13,344 bases of DNA from Patulibacter sp. (GTDB lineage Bacteria > Actinomycetota > Thermoleophilia > Solirubrobacterales > Solirubrobacteraceae). This document shows positions 11,690-13,344 of this stretch, one piece after another; within the stretch, counting starts at the first letter, position 1, and the number at the start of each line of letters is the position of its first letter. The stretch spans positions 1 through 13,344 of the forward strand of contig JAVHXX010000060.1 in NCBI GenBank assembly GCA_031119595.1, in the 5' to 3' direction. Position numbers and translations under genes: made by a program. The notes under the pieces are model-generated. The model saw only the letters and a list, made by a program, of their open reading frames with translations. It had not been told where the DNA came from and searched no databases.

Positions 11690-13344
11690 CGACCTTCTTC
11701 TTCTTGGGGGTCGTCTTCGCGACCTTCTTCGTCGGCTTGGAGGTCGCCGCCTTCGCGCGGCCTTCCTTGCCGAGCTTCGACACCGCGCTCACCTTGATCT
11801 GCACGTTGTCGTCGGTGGTGACGCCCGGCACCGTGGTGCGGGTCGTCTTGCCGGCGACGGTGAGGATCTGCAGTCGACCGTCGCTCGCGGTGACCTTCAC
11901 GCGGTAGTGGTCGGCACCGGCGACCTTCTTCCAGGCGACCGAGACCGCGGTCTTCGTGCGCTTCAGGGTCACCGACCGCGGCGCCGGGAGCGTCGCCGGG
12001 CCGGGCGCGGTGTAGGTCGCGATCTGCGGTGAGGCGACCTGGCGGCCGTCGTCGGTGACGACGATCGCCTGGATCGCCCGCTTGCCCGCCTTGTCGTCGG
12101 CGGGGGTGAAGCGCAGCGTCGTGGTGCCGTCGTGCTTCACGGTGCCGAGCTCGTGACCCGCACCACCCGTGAGCACCTCGCGGATCATCAGGTGCTGGCT
12201 CCCGAGGTTGCTCGCCTTCACCACGACCTGCCGCCCGCGTGCGGTCTTCTGCACGGACGCCCGGATCTTCGGGGTCGGCAGCATCGCGGCGGTCTCGACC
12301 TGGCTGACGGTGGACCCGGCTGCCGCGGCGACCGTCCACGTGCCCGCCGGCTGGTGGACCTGGAGCTCGATGGTGTCCGGGGCGACCGGCACCGCGGCGA
12401 CGTTCGCACCGACCGCGACGCTCGTGAGGCCTGCCGGCACGGTGAGCGTGCGGCCGCCGGGGCCGGTCAGCGTGAACCCGGGCCGCGATCCGGCGCCGTG
12501 GACGCGGACGTCCTGCTTGTCACCACCGCCGAGCGTGAACTGCTGGCCGCCCGCGGGTGCCTGGAGCCGCGCGCCGGCACCGGCCCTCGCCGCGCCCGCA
12601 CTCGCCCCGCCGCCCTTGAGCGAGGCCGGCTTGTACTTCTCGATGGCGCAGTCACCGAGGTTCGACTTCTTCCCCCACTTGCGGTCGTAGCCCAGCGAGA
12701 TCGACACGCTCGCGCCGGTGACCTTCTCGTGGCCCTCGAGCGAGCCGCAGGCCGCGAACCCGATCGAGGACAGGATCCCCTGGACCTTCGCGCAGCCCTC
12801 GAGGTCGAGGAGCGACACGCAGGCCCCGCCGCTGGCGGCGGCGTAGAAGTCCCCGTTGCTCAGGTTGATGCCGCCGTCCACGCCGACGTGCACCGAGATG
12901 ATGTCGAAGTCGAGGTCGGCGCCCGCCTTGAACGTGAGCGGGCCGGCGGTGCTGATCGACATGCCGCCGTACGCGATCGGGATGTCGAGGATCGCGACCT
13001 TGCCGGAGGCGCTGATGAGCGCGTACGACCCGTCCTTCGGGATGAAGAGCGTCACGCCACCGCCGGACGACGGCAGGGCGTCGATGGAGACCGGCGAGAG
13101 TCCGGCGATGCTCGCTCCCGCGACGATCTCCACGCCGCCCGCGAGCTTGAAGCCGTTGTCGACGGAGGCGGCGAGCCCGACCCGGTTCAGGAGGATCGGC
13201 GGAGCCGCCCACAGCGGGAGCGGGAGCGGCGCAACGCCCGGGCCGACCTCGAGTTCGGCGTGCTTGAACGCCCCGTCCTGGAAGCCGAAGCCCGCGCTGA
13301 TCGCCGACTTCGCCGCCGGCGGCAGGAAGACGTCGGCCTTGCCC
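11676..13344 (-). CDS. Large secreted/surface protein with FnIII domain and Lys-rich tail, N-terminus missing
   Basis: The reading frame continues unbroken to the right edge, so at least 555 residues are present and the start lies outside. In fragment numbering, about 1-240 is Gly/Ala-rich, probably beta, with repeated hydrophobic strands (LDFDIISVHVGVDGGINLS) and four cysteines (175, 184, 199, 232). A low-complexity Gly/Ala linker follows (about 243-265), then beta-sandwich-like segments (270-450). A likely fibronectin type III domain spans about 452-535 (PAPRSVTLKRTKTAVSVAWK...ADHYRVKV). The last 20 residues are a Lys/Thr/Val tail with a KKKK run ending VATKK. Composition and the FnIII domain indicate an exported cell-surface or matrix protein; the signal peptide would be off-window. 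The tail could bind polyanions such as cell-wall polymers or DNA. I do not recognise a named family. Confidence 0.75.
   Translation of the reverse strand, partial: GKADVFLPPAAKSAISAGFGFQDGAFKHAELEVGPGVAPLPLPLWAAPPILLNRVGLAASVDNGFKLAGGVEIVAGASIAGLSPVSIDALPSSGGGVTLFIPKDGSYALISASGKVAILDIPIAYGGMSISTAGPLTFKAGADLDFDIISVHVGVDGGINLSNGDFYAAASGGACVSLLDLEGCAKVQGILSSIGFAACGSLEGHEKVTGASVSISLGYDRKWGKKSNLGDCAIEKYKPASLKGGGASAGAARAGAGARLQAPAGGQQFTLGGGDKQDVRVHGAGSRPGFTLTGPGGRTLTVPAGLTSVAVGANVAAVPVAPDTIELQVHQPAGTWTVAAAAGSTVSQVETAAMLPTPKIRASVQKTARGRQVVVKASNLGSQHLMIREVLTGGAGHELGTVKHDGTTTLRFTPADDKAGKRAIQAIVVTDDGRQVASPQIATYTAPGPATLPAPRSVTLKRTKTAVSVAWKKVAGADHYRVKVTASDGRLQILTVAGKTTRTTVPGVTTDDNVQIKVSAVSKLGKEGRAKAATSKPTKKVAKTTPKKKKVATKK

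Overview
The window is GC-rich (about 70% by eye) and densely coded, with GTG/ATG starts, strong G/C preference at third codon positions and promoters placed almost on top of start codons. Together with the protein families (a degenerate SDR with an LGGW motif, a DsbA-like protein with a CPFA site, and secreted Ala/Lys-rich proteins), this suggests a chromosomal piece of an actinomycetote. My best guess is class Thermoleophilia (Solirubrobacterales-like), inferred from family resemblance only. I see no insertion sequence, phage gene, CRISPR array, rRNA or tRNA.

Layout. Positions 1-218 hold the C-terminal tail of an amino-acid permease. After a 342-bp hairpin-rich spacer come an Fpg/Nei DNA glycosylase (561-1385) and a small Pro/Ala-rich protein of unknown function (1489-1974). 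The latter converges on a DUF429 gene (1983-3188, minus). DUF429 is divergent from a crotonase (3312-4094, plus). A 412-bp spacer with several hairpins precedes an SDR-fold protein (4507-5589). An M42 aminopeptidase (5698-6765) and a HAD phosphatase (6817-7530) probably form a two-gene operon. They converge through a strong hairpin on a membrane-anchored alpha/beta hydrolase (7564-8541, minus). Next on the minus strand are a secreted protein (8723-9508), a DsbA-family protein (9760-10605) and a YjbQ protein (10709-11137). YjbQ is divergent from an SRPBCC protein (11240-11689, plus). That gene overlaps tail to tail with a large secreted, Lys-tailed protein (11676-13344, minus) that runs off the right edge.

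How it works together. This looks like ordinary chromosome made mostly of single-gene transcription units, not a pathway cluster. Ten of the twelve genes whose starts are visible have a -10-like hexamer (mostly TANNNT) ending 6-9 nt before the start codon, the signature of leaderless mRNAs. Most genes end in a strong GC hairpin without a U-tract. The most unusual items are this promoter/start architecture, the chain of hairpins at 4127-4345, an SDR that has lost its catalytic Tyr and Lys, the unknown 161-aa protein with a 12-bp palindrome at its promoter, and a zinc-finger variant in the glycosylase. I did not find a convincing multi-gene novel system.
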